Of a stretch of DNA of 64,000 bases, positions 1-11,580 are shown piece after piece. The translations under genes were made by a program, and so were the position numbers. The DNA is taken from assembly GCF_000003815.2 (NCBI RefSeq), contig NC_049985.1, positions 11,822,019-11,886,018 of the forward strand, in the 5' to 3' direction. Below the pieces are notes generated by a model. The model was not told the DNA's origin and made no database searches. It saw nothing but the letters and a program-made list of their open reading frames with translations. This stretch comes from Branchiostoma floridae. Its lineage: Eukaryota > Chordata > Leptocardii > Amphioxiformes > Branchiostomatidae. The first letter of the stretch is position 1. The number at the start of each line of letters is the position of its first letter.

Positions 1-43
1 TAACTGTTACAGATACAGATGGTTCAGTACTAGTGTTTCTTAC

Positions 44-3000
44 TTTAATAGCAGGGACAGCCAGATTGAGATTAGGGAATACTGTTGCTCCACCGGCTTC
101 AACGTCACTAAGCTGTGGTAGAATAAAGGCGATATAAAAATCATGAAATATTTGTTTGAGTGTTATTTTCTTGTACCAATACGGAATGTAATGAAAAATC
201 CTTTGAATTCGCAGCATTCAGCACTTTTAGACCACAACGCTAGGTGCATGTACTCTACTTCTACCTCATGTACACTATATTTAGCCCTCTGTGTAGCAAC
301 AATGCCTTTTACGATACCAATTACGATACCAATTTCTGAAATGAACACATCCCTCCCAAACTTCAATGTAATTATGACAACAAATAACATCTGGCAATAG
401 GATAGGGCATGCAACTTTATAATCAGAATACCAAACGTACATAGAAGAGGAAAGTTACAATCCTTTCTCCTGTTGTCATCTTCACTGTCTGATTGTCCTG
501 TGGGTATGCAAAAATAGTAAGAAAGAAGGCAATATTAAATGTCAAAACAAAGAAATGGTCATAGCAATACCGATTTTACATATGATGGTGTAAGTGATCT
601 CCTGTAAATTGTTGTCAGATTGACGAAGAACAATTTCAATTTTTGTATGTCTAAGAAACTGTATCGACCCTTCATTGTAATTGAAAAGTACAGTTCATTT
701 ATCAATGCCATCAATGCCATACGATAGATATATACTTGTGAGTAGCAAAGCACTGTAGGTTCTTGAAGCTTCAAATAGTCATGATGCGTCTCGTAAAGTC
801 CTCCCAGTCCATAGTTCACCACCTGAAACACATCATCAGAGGTCAAAGTCATAAACTCTGTGACTGTTGATGACAAGAACTTCTAATGTAAGACCATAAA
901 TCGGGCAATCATGGTGTATTTAAATTCTAATAATCATAATATACTTTGGTAATGTCATTGACAGACGAACAGAAAGCTACTTTTCTCTTGAAATCGCAGA
1001 ACCCACAAGTTTTAGAAAATATGGGGCATTTCATCTCCCTCTGCTTCCAAAAAAGAAGTCAAACCCAACCTGTTTAGAAATAGCCAACACTAGTATTAGA
1101 TTAGAATATTGTTTATGACTGTCCATTGTCACTATGTGTATACCATGTACTTGCAATTAGCACGTCACCGGAACGTACTGCGCCTGCGCGAAAAGTATAG
1201 ACATGCTAAACCTTGCTAAACCCCCGGTTTACTAAAGGGCCGCATTTAAGAAAGTACGTGCGTATATAAGGATAAAATCCCGTGTACGTTTTACATGAAA
1301 CCATGTCTCTAACATATACTGTGCAACAAGCGGGATTTCAATGCAACATTGACCAAACCAAGCCCCAAACCACCAGGGTTCGCGCAGGCGCAGTACGTTC
1401 CGGTGACGTGCTCTTGCAATTAGCCCTCGGGCACGAACTTGCAAATAAACTTCTTCTTATAATAAAACAAAAGTAAGACAATGTTGGATTCAGAGCTAAA
1501 AACTGGTGGTGCTTACAGATGATTGGATTTAGAAGATGATTGGATAGAAGTAAAGCTATAAAACTGGTGCTGCTTACAGTGATTTCCCCACAATTCGAAG
1601 GGTCATCTGCAGGTATCATCTACACTACAAAAGTACAAAACATCAGCAAATTGGAACACGACTGCATGTTAATTTCATATTCTCTCTAAATTAAATAACA
1701 GTGACCTTAAGCATACCTGAAATGCCTCGGCAGAAGGGCAGTTGGTGTTCAAACCAGTAATGTGCTCAACCCGTCGACTCAGCTTCACAATCGCGGGATG
1801 TTCACTGTCGAACAGCCAACCACTGGAAACAGACAAAACTATCAGTTTCAGCCGAAAGCTACTGGGTTTGGACAGAATAGGGAGAGAAACGCCATGTTGT
1901 ACTCTAATCATAGTTTCATTAATTTTATCCAGAACATAGCCCACAAAGAAACACATTTCCTTACGTTTCACTAACTCTGGCAGTGCTCAAAACGTTCCCT
2001 CCATCGGCACTGCCATCGTTGGCAAGTACTGGAGACCTCTTCAACTGCAGAAAATCCATGTTCAGAATAAGCATAGAATGTATCAAATTTTGGTCCTGTC
2101 CCTGGTGCCGAACGTACACTCACACTGATTGTCCTCCTACTGAGTTCACATTGGTCCTGTCCCTGGTGCTGAACGTACATGTATTTACATTGATTGTCCT
2201 CCTACGTACTTCACGTTACACACAGTATTTGCAGCAGCCATTTAAAAGCCTTAAAAATCTAACGTTATACTTTTAAATCCAAACTATGCAATAATTGGAT
2301 TAACCTAACCAATCAGTTAGACAAAGGTGACATATGCTAGCATATGTAACCAATTAAAAGCAATTAGAAAACACAAAACATTGTCGTTAAGAAAAAATTA
2401 GTTCCGCTGTATTTCTGACATCACTAGTACCTTGTCCAGCGCCATGTCCTTCATAAAGGCGGTCTGCTTATCAGTGATGACGTCATGATACAGGGCAACC
2501 AATGGGCTTGTCTCGTGTAGCACCTCCATCTTGATAGGACTGAGGTAGAAGTACGGACTGGGGCGGATGTATCTACAGGTGAGCGTTGGGTGTGGAGCTT
2601 GGTTCTAGGTTGACAAGATAGATAATCAGAAACAATGATTATCTACTTGTACCAGTAAGGGGTGATGTACACCGTATGTGTAGTTCCCTTTTGTATTAAT
2701 GATTCTAGTTTGGTCACCTTGAGAAGTTAACAGTAACTACAACGATGACATCGTACTGACCGTGACATTCTGATCGGTTTCAATGTCAACACTGATATCC
2801 ATTTCTCCCCCCCACCCCCAAAAAAAAACACGACACGATCCTGGACTCTAAGAACCAAGTTGCTTAGTAAGAGATAAGGTGACCAAGATCATGTGTAGCA
2901 TACCTACCTTGAGAACTCCAAGACGGCAAAGTTTTTCGTGGACATAGTTAGGCTTCGTTAAGGACGATGTGACGTTTCTTAGCACGTTTGAGAGTAGTCT

Positions 3001-6000
3001 TAAATCATCTTCGTTGGCTTCAACCTTTTGTGCCTTTACATCTGAAAGACAAGAATGTATGAAAAGCAGATTTGCATTACTGAAACGTCATCGCCCATAT
3101 TTATCATACGTATCTTGAGTTATATTTGGACCCTGACATGTATTTACAACACATGTCACCTACAATGCGATAACGTTGCTATCTGATTTGTAATCATATT
3201 CCTGATAGCAACGCAACTGATTTTCTGCCAACATTCCAAGATTGAAGAACATCAAACTGTCGAAAAGAAAATTCAAGGTAAGCGATTTGTTCTTGCTGAA
3301 TGACAGTTATAAACTCCAACTTAAACATCAAAGTGGTTACAATAAGATACAAAAAGGAAATAAAGCAACGTTTCGTACTTTGGCCAACTTCACAAACCCC
3401 GCAGCTGAGGCGACAACTGTGCAACATGAACTTCGGGTTGACGTCACACTCCCCCATCCCGGCCCACTGGGGACAGAACAGATCATCATCCACACAAAAG
3501 TTTCCTGGAGATTCAAACATGGAAACAGAATTAGATCACTGAACAGCTGAAATTCGTCTAGAATCAAAATGAAGTTTCAAGGAAAAACGAACGTCTAAAG
3601 AGAAGCATACTAATTGAAGTGTTGGTTGAAGTCAAGGGCCTCAGATTTACCTAACTTTGACATTGCCATGGATACAGCCTTGTTCCACTGGATCTAACGG
3701 TAAGAAAGAAATATCATTTGTAATGACAGATGAAATATCTAACTCTATACATTTACTTAGTTTACTTAAAATGATTCTACAAATTATCCTTCTTTTTGTA
3801 ATTGACTATGATTACAAACAGTCCCTGTCATTACCTTGAAGATTTTACATTCGCAGTAAATAATCAAGTTATCGTTCCAGCAGTTGTTCACAAGTTAATC
3901 AAAGTCGTTACCTTCTGTACTGTATCCGCTAATTTCAGTAGAACATCCAGGATCTTAAGACCATTGTCGTCATGCTTGACCTTCAACGACGACGTTTCCT
4001 TCTCCCTTATCATCTCCAAGGTCATGTTGAACCACAACATGGCCTGGTAGAAGCTGTTTTCTTTACTTGCTACATCCCCGATGTAGAATGTGTCCGAGGG
4101 GTCCAGAGAAATAGTCGGGTCCTTTGTGCTGACCTCTGTCATCTCACGTACAGGCTCCTCGTCATTGGTTTCTTGTGGCAGTGGCACCATCACAATCTGC
4201 CCCTGCTGGGCTAGACTGCGCATGTCCAGGTTATACACGTGTTGCAGCCTTACCAGAGCGAGCGCAGACATGTACAAGTCTTCATCAGTTGGTAGCTCGA
4301 ATCGTCTCCCTTTTAATCCAGAAAAAAGGTTGTCATCAATATGTGCCTTTTTTTGCATACAAACGAGTGCAAATATCAAGGACGAGGACAATGTTTAAGT
4401 AGCTTATAAAGTGCCACATACAAAGTGCAGACAGAAGGTAAAGGCAGTATTTTACCTCGATATATTTGGAAAGCATGTAATTTGATAGCCAACGGTCTGT
4501 CACATACCGGTCAGTGCCTGGGCCTCCGACAAGTTGTTAGGAACTTGACTGAGTCGTTTGATCAAGAGGTAAGCTCTGACGGGGTGGTAAACCTGGCGGG
4601 CGATGTGGTCAGTCCCAGAAATGCTGATATCAAAACTCTGGACATATCTAAATGAGCACAGAAAGAACAAGAGTTCGTAGACCTCAGGCCTGCATGAAAT
4701 GTATTGGGTTTCTGTAGACCTATTGGGTATTTTTGCCTTTTTGTCTGTGGTACGTTTTTACCGTGTTGGTTGTGCACCATGCAAAAGTCTGACTCTGAAA
4801 TTCCATTTTCTGAATTTGTAAGTTTGGACATGGATGAACATTACTTATTTTGGATTTCTTAAGTATGTAACCAACCACAGTACTTTGAAGTTGTTGAGAC
4901 GCTACCTTTTTTTGTCTCAGATGGCCCATGCACATGTAGTTACTCTGTCACATGATATACTAATATCTTCCTATTTCAATGTACTGACCTAATGCAGCTG
5001 CTAAGTCTCCTTGGTTTGTGTTCTTCCAATGATATTCATTAAAGATTTATTTCTGGGGTGTTATTCACTTGACATCGGAATGTTACTTGCATAATTTGAC
5101 CAATGATACTTTTATCTGTAGTTCCATAGACATTAGACAATATGAATAGTGGTAGCCCCCATGCAGCAGCAACAGTTAGTCCCCAGGGTGGTATGATATT
5201 TTCATTCAATCCATCCAACCCAAACCTAAATCTCCTGTAGTATCTAAGCCAAATTTAACAGCATAATTTACTATGAAAAATGTCCTTGTCAATCCCATTT
5301 ATAGATGGCAAGCTGCTGGCAATGTAGCCTGATTAAATCTCGCTTATAGCAGCCCGCCAAACATCCGCCGGCCCGCGGGGAGGGGCCAGTTACAGCCCTG
5401 GACAGCGGAGTTTGTGTTACACAGACTACTGGCAATGGAAGCTTTGAAAAGTTCAGAAGCTGTTGTAGTCAGAGCAAACACCCAGCAAACATCCCCGCAA
5501 ACCAATGAGCAGTTGCTTAGAAGGGGAATTTCATCATATATTTGCCGCGACAAAATGCAACCAACGATACTGAATTTAAAACAGAACAAAGCTAAGCCTC
5601 CACCACTTAACCCTGCCTGTACCATAGATTAAGCAGGCCCAAAAACCAAGCGAATATGACTAGCCCAAAACAACAAATTACCTGTATACAGTATGGAAAT
5701 GGCATTACCAAAGAAACAAAAAGAAACACAGGACAAATCATACACATACCTTTCTCTTATGCCCACACTCTATACAGTTCTCCTCCACATTAGAAAATTG
5801 CATCTTCTTCTGTTTAAGTTCAAGTTCAACCATGATTGCCAACAGGGTAAAGGAACTTGTACCGAAACTTAAAACTCAGTACTATACAGCTCTAGAAACA
5901 CCACAAAGAGTAATAAGCAAACTCCAATTATACCTGACCAACAGATATATAATCTTGTACACTCCCGTCATCTGGCAAACTGTCAGTGCCACTAAGTAAC

Positions 6001-7636
6001 CTGATACATTGAAGGTGGCCCAGGCCAGATGATGGTTCTACACCCAACCATAATCTGTTTTTAAAACCAAGCAGATATTGGGAGGATGCCCCAACCACAC
6101 AAAAACAGGATCAACCTATACAGTATCAAGTTCAAGCACTAGGAGGCCCAAAATCAAACCTGACCACCAGGACACCACAAACAACTCACGTACCAAATAG
6201 CAACACAATGGTACCTTGCGTTCCGGAGATACAGCGCACGCCCCGTGCCCGCACAAAAGGTAACCTAAAATGTCAAGTTCAAGCACCAAGGGCGCCAAAA
6301 TCAAAATTGAGCATTATTCAGCCACCGCCGACACATGTGCCAAATATCATCGCGCCAGCACCAGCCGTTCAGAAGATATAACTCCGGAAACACCCCTCTC
6401 GGACACAAAATTCGACCTGCCGGGTTAAGTTCAAACGCGACAAGGCCCAAAGTCAATCCTAGGCAACAGGCAACAACCCCCCACCCATGCACCAAAAATC
6501 GTCGCAATCGCGCGTATCGTTCCGGACACACAGCGCCAAAAGTGCCCCCAAAACACCAAAAATGCCACCTGCAATGTCAAGTTCAAACGCCAGGAGGCCC
6601 AAAATCAAACCTGAGTGTTAGGCTACCACCCCCAACCCACGTACCAAAAATCGTCGTGCTCGCACCATCCGTTCACGAGATACAGCGCCCTACATCCCCG
6701 GCTACCGAAAAGTTCCCACCAGCATCAAAACCATACCTGCATACATGCAGGTAATAAGGTCACTGTTGAGTTATCAATAGTAAAAAGTACAATAATGGTA
6801 TAAATCTGGTTTACTAGTGAAAAATGAGTTAGAGGGGACTTAACTTATTAATTCACTAATAAAACGTACCTTGTGGTGAAAAAATGAGGTAGATGGGCTC
6901 TATCCCATTAATTCACTAGTAAAAGATATAAACTGGTGAAATATTGTTATTACCATTGCGATAACCGTTGTCACCACGGGAAAAAGTAATCATCGGTTTC
7001 GACTGAAAAAAACTTTTTTGAACTAAATAAATAGGCTGGGCTTCTTTTCTCCTGTCATTGATATAAAATCAGTCTTGTTTACTTCCTAGCCATGTACTCT
7101 GTTCTAGTTCCGGTTCAATCCTCTGATCACTTCTTTGCTGAATACACTGGCATCCGGTAATGCACTGTAATGGGAATTAAACATCCGAACAGGCATGCTA
7201 GAGTTCGATCCCCGCTACCTTTCTTCTGACAAATCCGAAACGATTAATAAAGTTAGGTGACGGGGGGGGGGGCGTATTAGAGAGTGAAGCGATAGGAGGA
7301 CCGGACAGCGAGTTGAATGTGATAGATTCTGTATCGTATGTTTCAAAGATAGTAATCATTATACATGTATTGCCACGTTAAGTTTTGGTCCATTATACAT
7401 CACAGGACATAATGGACAAAATGCACGAGCTTAGAGTACCGTTGCATATCTGCAGACACTTGTCGACCCTCCTGAATGAACTGCTTTACCATAGCCACTA
7501 CCTCCCTCTCCTCTTGCACCAGTTTCTCCAGCCTTACAACTGCCGAGAAAAATCCCGCGTCTGCAATAGTACACAGCAGCGCAGGGAACAAGACACAAAG
7601 TAGCACACGAACAGACTTGTCCACTGGCATTGACAT
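44..7636 (-). CDS. P4HA: Collagen prolyl 4-hydroxylase alpha subunit with an inserted ShKT-type domain (3' end outside window)
   Basis: The family hydroxylates proline in X-Pro-Gly of procollagen in the ER lumen, using Fe(II), 2-oxoglutarate and ascorbate. Coding exons in transcript order: 7636-7440, 4647-4508, 4309-3912, 3693-3651, 3504-3379, 3041-2908, 2604-2431, 2044-1965, 1822-1717, 822-754, 497-441, 112-44. They total 1593 nt (531 codons), have matching phases, and continue off the left edge. Exon 1 has a signal peptide (LLCVLFPALLC) and the helical N-terminus. Exons 2-4 are the TPR-like peptide-binding domain (HPVRAYLLIKRL, LVRLQHVYNLD). Exon 5 has six cysteines in ShKT spacing. Later exons are catalytic: CRYIRP, GLNTNCPSAEAFQ, NYGLGGLYETHHD with the metal-binding HxD near residues 479-481, ERIVTFLFY and DVEAGGATVFP. 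The second metal His and the 2-oxoglutarate Lys should lie off-window. The donor at 753 (GTGCTT) is weak. The family call is secure; exact exon edges are inferred. Confidence 0.9.
1159..1412. mobile_element. Small non-autonomous DNA element with 34-bp perfect inverted repeats and 9-bp target duplication
   Basis: Positions 1159-1192 (starting AGCACGTCACCGG) are the exact reverse complement of 1379-1412. The direct repeat CTTGCAATT abuts both ends, at 1150-1158 and 1413-1421. The length of 254 bp, no plausible coding content and a 9-bp duplication fit a MITE; 9 bp is typical of Mutator-like transposases. It sits in the hydroxylase intron between exons 1717-1822 and 754-822. Confidence 0.85.
2091..2214. 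repeat. Two-copy tandem duplication, about 61-bp period
   Basis: Both copies begin TGGTCCTGTCCCTGGTG and end near TTGTCCTCCTAC. Copy 1 starts at 2091 and copy 2 at 2152. The pair lies in the short hydroxylase intron between exons 2431-2604 and 1965-2044. Confidence 0.7.
4648..7439 (-). other. Large first intron of the hydroxylase gene
   Basis: No exon is recognisable between the signal-peptide exon and the exon ending at 4647. The join CG|A gives an Arg codon and keeps the frame, so no missing exon is needed. Besides the 6.1-6.7 kb array there is a poly-G run near 7261-7272. I see no other structure. Confidence 0.6.
6121..6720. repeat. Degenerate tandem array, about 150-bp unit, four copies
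   Basis: Units begin near 6122, 6269, 6423 and 6575 with variants of TCAAGTTCAARC, followed by (A/G)GGCCCAAAATCAAACCTGA, then ACGTACCAAA, then GAGATACAGCGC. Divergence is high. The array lies in the large first intron of the hydroxylase gene. The GGCCCAAA core also occurs in the repeat at 15.25-16.29 kb, which suggests one repeat family. Confidence 0.65.
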
Positions 7637-8535
7637 CGCTCTTGCTAAGTATAGAACACCTACAGCACGACCTAACGTTTTCTGGAAACAATGACGGAAT
7701 AATACAATACGTAGTTTTCAGTAGGTAGCATACAAAGAGAGTAAACAAGGATTGCAGACGTCTCTCACGAGAGGTGATGTGTTGCATCCGCGACGTGCAC
7801 TTTATATATTCCATATCCTGTTTACGTGGCTCATGAGCCGGTATCTACAGACAGGTACGTAAACAGTGTATATTGGGTACGAGAAAGATAAAGTGCACAT
7901 ATGTGTTGCGCACACCTTTTGTGTTGTAGCGCATTCTAACCTGAAATTATCGAATGGTTACATTTTACGAACTAGCGACGTGTACGCCAACGGGTCAGAA
8001 GAGGTATACGTAGATAGTGTGTGTATAGTCAAGAAAACAGGTGTTTCAATATCCGTGATTACAGTCAATAAAAGACATTCAGTCAAACGCACTCATAGAG
8101 GATAAAGACAAAGTTTTATGTTGACTATCGCCGTTGAGGTCAGTACCCAACTACATTTCGATTCTACGCTCATTCGGACGTCTTCTGTAATTGTTAAGGT
8201 CTCAAACACTCGTTAGACAGGTTTGATAACGATTATACGACGCATCCGGCATCATTTTTGACTCCCATGCCCACCTATGTAGGTCAATACTATAAGCATT
8301 TCAAATTATCAATACTTAAAAATATAAAAAAGCTAACAAAATGATAGAAGTTATCCATCTTTCCCCCTCATTGCTTAGTTTGGTGTTATTGTACATCATG
8401 TGAAAAATGGTTCGTCTTGTTTTCCATACGTTACATTGTTACCTTTTACAGCTGTTGTGTAATAATGCTAAATCATTCATATGTATGTACACCACATTCT
8501 ACAAAGTATATGTCTAAAGGTTCCATGCAGTCGTG
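7637..8535. other. Upstream flank of the hydroxylase gene
   Basis: Apart from the 5' UTR and TATA box, no gene or repeat is recognised here. Confidence 0.5.
7801..7808 (-). promoter_or_regulatory. TATA box of the prolyl 4-hydroxylase gene
   Basis: TATATAAA on the minus strand lies about 165 bases upstream of the hydroxylase start codon. This would put transcription start near 7770-7780 and leave a 5' UTR of about 140 bases without an intron. The motif is seen; its use is inferred. Confidence 0.5.
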
Positions 8536-10298
8536 TTAAGGTGCGCTCCCACTGCACTCGCGTCACGCTTGCGTCGCTGCGGGGTTCGACAACGCAGACG
8601 TAACCCCACGGAACCTAGAAGTGACGCGAGCAAGCCTAGAGGTGACACAAGCGAACCTAGAGGTGACACAAGCAAGCGCGACGGTTTTTTGAAAGTTAAA
8701 AAATAACGCAAGTGGCAAGATGCCCCAACAGTGACCCAAGAGTGACGCAACGGTGACACATGAGTGACGCCAACATGCCTTCAACAGTATCAAGGTTATA
8801 TTTTGTCTATTTTGCACCAAGTATCAAAAGTAAACATCCTTTTATTACTGAAAAGCTATTTTGGATACATTTTAGATATCATTTTACAGCGGTTTTTGAT
8901 TCAGCTACAACAGTGAGATTTCCACAAAACTTAACTTGTATCCGTATTCAGACTAACTTAAAAATACCTTTTGTTTTATCTGATGGGAATTAGGCCAGGA
9001 TTCTATACTTGTAAACAGCAAATTAGTAACTGGTTTATCTATTTATAAAACTATAGTATACAGATCTGGAGAACCAGATTATGGTACGACGTTGAAGAAG
9101 ACATCATACAAATGTTGGATGATAACGTTTGCTTTTGAGTTAGAAGCAATATAATCATCGCTGGTAGCCTGCCGCCAATAGAACATCAAACTTGCAGACA
9201 TTCGGACCCATAAGCCATGTTATTTATCTCCCTTTTCACAAGTATGATATCGATAGACTTAGACATTAATAGTTTGGCAAGCAATCCGCCGTCAGTGAAA
9301 ATACTCGCGTCACAAAAAAACGTATGAAATATCAAACTTTTTTTTTCATTTGTGAAATTTGAAAATTGTTCAATAAACCTATTAACATACATCATTACAT
9401 ATTTTTATGGTTCTCCTGTCGGTTCGACAGATGAGCAGGCAGACAGGCATTACCTGTTTTGCCTGACCTGCACTTGACTTTTTATGGTGAAGGAGGGGTG
9501 TGCAATTCCTTTTCCACCCTCTCGTCTACTGGAGCACTAAGTCTCACAGGGACAGAACTGTATGACACGTGTGAGACGGCTTCAGCAGATGCAGCTTTGT
9601 TTTTCGGAGTATCCGTCTCCTAGGAGGACTTCCGACCAAGGATGTAAGGGGTTCCTCCTACCCCGTGTGCCATGGCGGGTGCGTCATGCCCGAACATGCC
9701 CCTAAGGCCTGTCTCGGCCACAAAGCCCCGCCAAGACCACTAGCCGCAGCTAGATACTCATTTAAACCTGAGTTAAGTGAGGAAAGTCGTGTAAAGTGCC
9801 TTTCCCAAGGGCACAAGATCGGTGACACTGCAGTCGGATTCGAACCCGCAACCTCTCAGTCTCGAGCCGAATATGCTGCCACTGCGCCACGCGGCCCCAC
9901 TGCATCATTACATATACTTGGTGCAAAACACATAATCGATCGAGTCGAATCTGGTATATGGTTCGTGTCCGTTCATTTTGGTCACTTCTTTTATTGTAAA
10001 AGTCTTTCAAGGTTATCATATAACATATGTAACATATTATTCATCATCACAAAGGAAATCATTTCATTATAAATCTCATTTGAGGCATTTTCATAATTTT
10101 ACAGTGATTTTTCATAAATTGAGAACACTGCGATTTCCGATAACCTGTTCATTTATATATATCAGTCTAGAAACGCAACATTGACGCAAGTCAGTGTGAG
10201 CGCAACAGAAAATCGGCGAAAATAACACAACAGTGACACAGTGATCGAACCCCGAAGCGACGCAAGCGTGACGCGAGTGCAGTGGGAGCGCACCTTAA
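8536..10298. mobile_element. TTAA-flanked non-autonomous DNA element (piggyBac-like), interrupted by a SINE
   Basis: TTAA at 8536 and at 10295 flank inverted repeats of about 50 bp starting GGTGCGCTCCCACTGCACTC. The outer 38 bp match exactly; after one mismatch the match continues through CGGGGTTCGA. The subterminal zones hold many short GTGACRCAAG-type repeats. No transposase is seen. Removing the SINE leaves about 1.25 kb. A TTAA duplication is characteristic of piggyBac and a few other superfamilies, so the superfamily is inferred. Confidence 0.8.
9403..9902 (-). mobile_element. tRNA-derived SINE, copy 1, nested in the TTAA element
   Basis: Reading the minus strand, the 5' end (near 9902) has GGGGCCGCGTGGCGCAGTGG, a pol III A box, followed by GGTTCGAATCC, a B box. 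The shared body includes GGCACTTTACACGACTTTCC. A 13-bp target duplication, CATCATTACATAT, flanks it at 9390-9402 and 9903-9915. It is a retroposon, not a functional tRNA gene: the tRNA-like part runs straight into about 430 bases of non-tRNA body. Confidence 0.85.
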
Positions 10299-10563
10299 GT
10301 ATTTAGTTAGCCTGGTAACTATACCATCGGGCGCTCGTCTTTACCTCCGGATCCGGTGCTGTGAGGGTAGTTGATTAGCGCAGGCCGGGAGAAGTTTTAC
10401 AGGTTTGGGTTAGGTTTCATCGCTGGCGGCGAAAACTCAAAAGGCCGCGCTAATCACATCAGACAAGCTGACAGAATCAGGCCCATGCTAGTTGACAGAA
10501 TCAGGTCCATGCTATTAAAAGCACCCCAAGCCGACCAGCGGATAATGGTGACCAGGTTAGTAT

Positions 10564-11580
10564 TTAGTCACCAAAGGATAGTCTCCCCAATAACTTTTTG
10601 TGAAGAATATCTTTACGATGCCTCCACCACGTATACCCTGCTGCTACAGTGGTACCTACCACTATGAGAATAATACCGCCAAGTTTAACAGGACTAGGAA
10701 ACTCCGATTGAATAACGTAGTCCAAAAACACTGAAATAGGTATTTAAATGTCTTAATGGTGGCAGTAATGCCCGCTTTTTCCGTCTTCAGTGCTAGTTTC
10801 GTCGCGAATGATGCGCCGTAGTCGCACAGGCACAGTCCGATGACGTAACCCGCCGTTTGTGCGGACATTTCCCATCGCTGCCCGGTCTCCACGATGTAGG
10901 TCAGCGGTAGCAGCACCAGTGCTCCTAACAGGTTGGCGTAGAAAATTATAGCAAGAATGGATACTCCCTGTACACCGACGAGTGACCTCGCGATTACGGT
11001 ATTTGGACCCTTGCTGAAAGCCGATGCGAGTGGCAGAAGAATGGATGTCGTGAGACGCTGTGTGGATGAAGTGTTCTCCATAATCATTCCAACTGCGACA
11101 GCTACAACCCCAGATACACTGAGCACGATTCCGAAACAATCCACGGCGCCCACAGTTTCCTTAAGCAACAAAAACCCAAGACAGGCCGTGAGGAAAGGCA
11201 TAGATCCTCGTATGATGCCAAAAGCGATCCCAGGGACAACGAAGACGAAGGACATGAATCCAAGCACGGCTCCCAAGTTGTCTGTGATTGTCCACAATAT
11301 GAAGAATAGCGCTTGTCGTCCATTTTCAGCAGTCAGTTTTGGTTTAAAGACGGGCAGGACGACAAGGACAAGAAGGAATTGTCCAAATTTATTAATGAAG
11401 TTGAGTTGTAATCCAGGTATGCCTGCCTGACTACTCAAGGTCATGAACTGAGCCGAAAAGGCAGATAGTACTGTGTACAGCAGAGCATACAACACACCGG
11501 CACCAGATTTCAGATAAGTCTTGTGTAAAACTGGCACCTTCTGTGGCAGTAGTCTCCTCCTCATCGATTGCTGTCGCCAT
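10564..11580 (-). pseudogene. Intronless drug/metabolite-transporter-like (EamA/SLC35G-type) gene with a frameshift
   Basis: The frame opening at 11564 encodes about 275 residues with many hydrophobic helices (SGAGVLYALLYTVLSAF, GVVAVAVGMIM) and EamA-type repeats (GIIRGSMPFLTACLGFLLLK, TEKAGITATIKT). After IKTF near 10745-10755 similarity moves to the next frame: SVFLDYVIQSEFPSPV, GGIILIVVGTTVAAG and an end at TAA 10564-10566. No GT donor allows an intron there, so one base is missing or two are extra. An ATG at 11578-11580 in a third phase, with a better start context, opens an acidic MATAIDEEE peptide, hinting at a second shift. Lack of introns fits a retrocopy. A functional gene with assembly errors is possible. 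Transport substrate is unknown. Confidence 0.7.

Noticed and set aside
163-414. Overlapping open frames on both strands at the left edge
   Set aside because: They fall in the hydroxylase intron between exons 441-497 and 44-112; the true exon is fixed by GATVFP and a clean acceptor.
9820-9900. A tRNA gene
   Set aside because: A and B boxes are present but the sequence continues into a SINE body with target duplications; no complete cloverleaf was seen.
10957-11430. A 157-residue plus-strand open frame
   Set aside because: Antisense to the transporter-like sequence, which shows membrane helices and family motifs.
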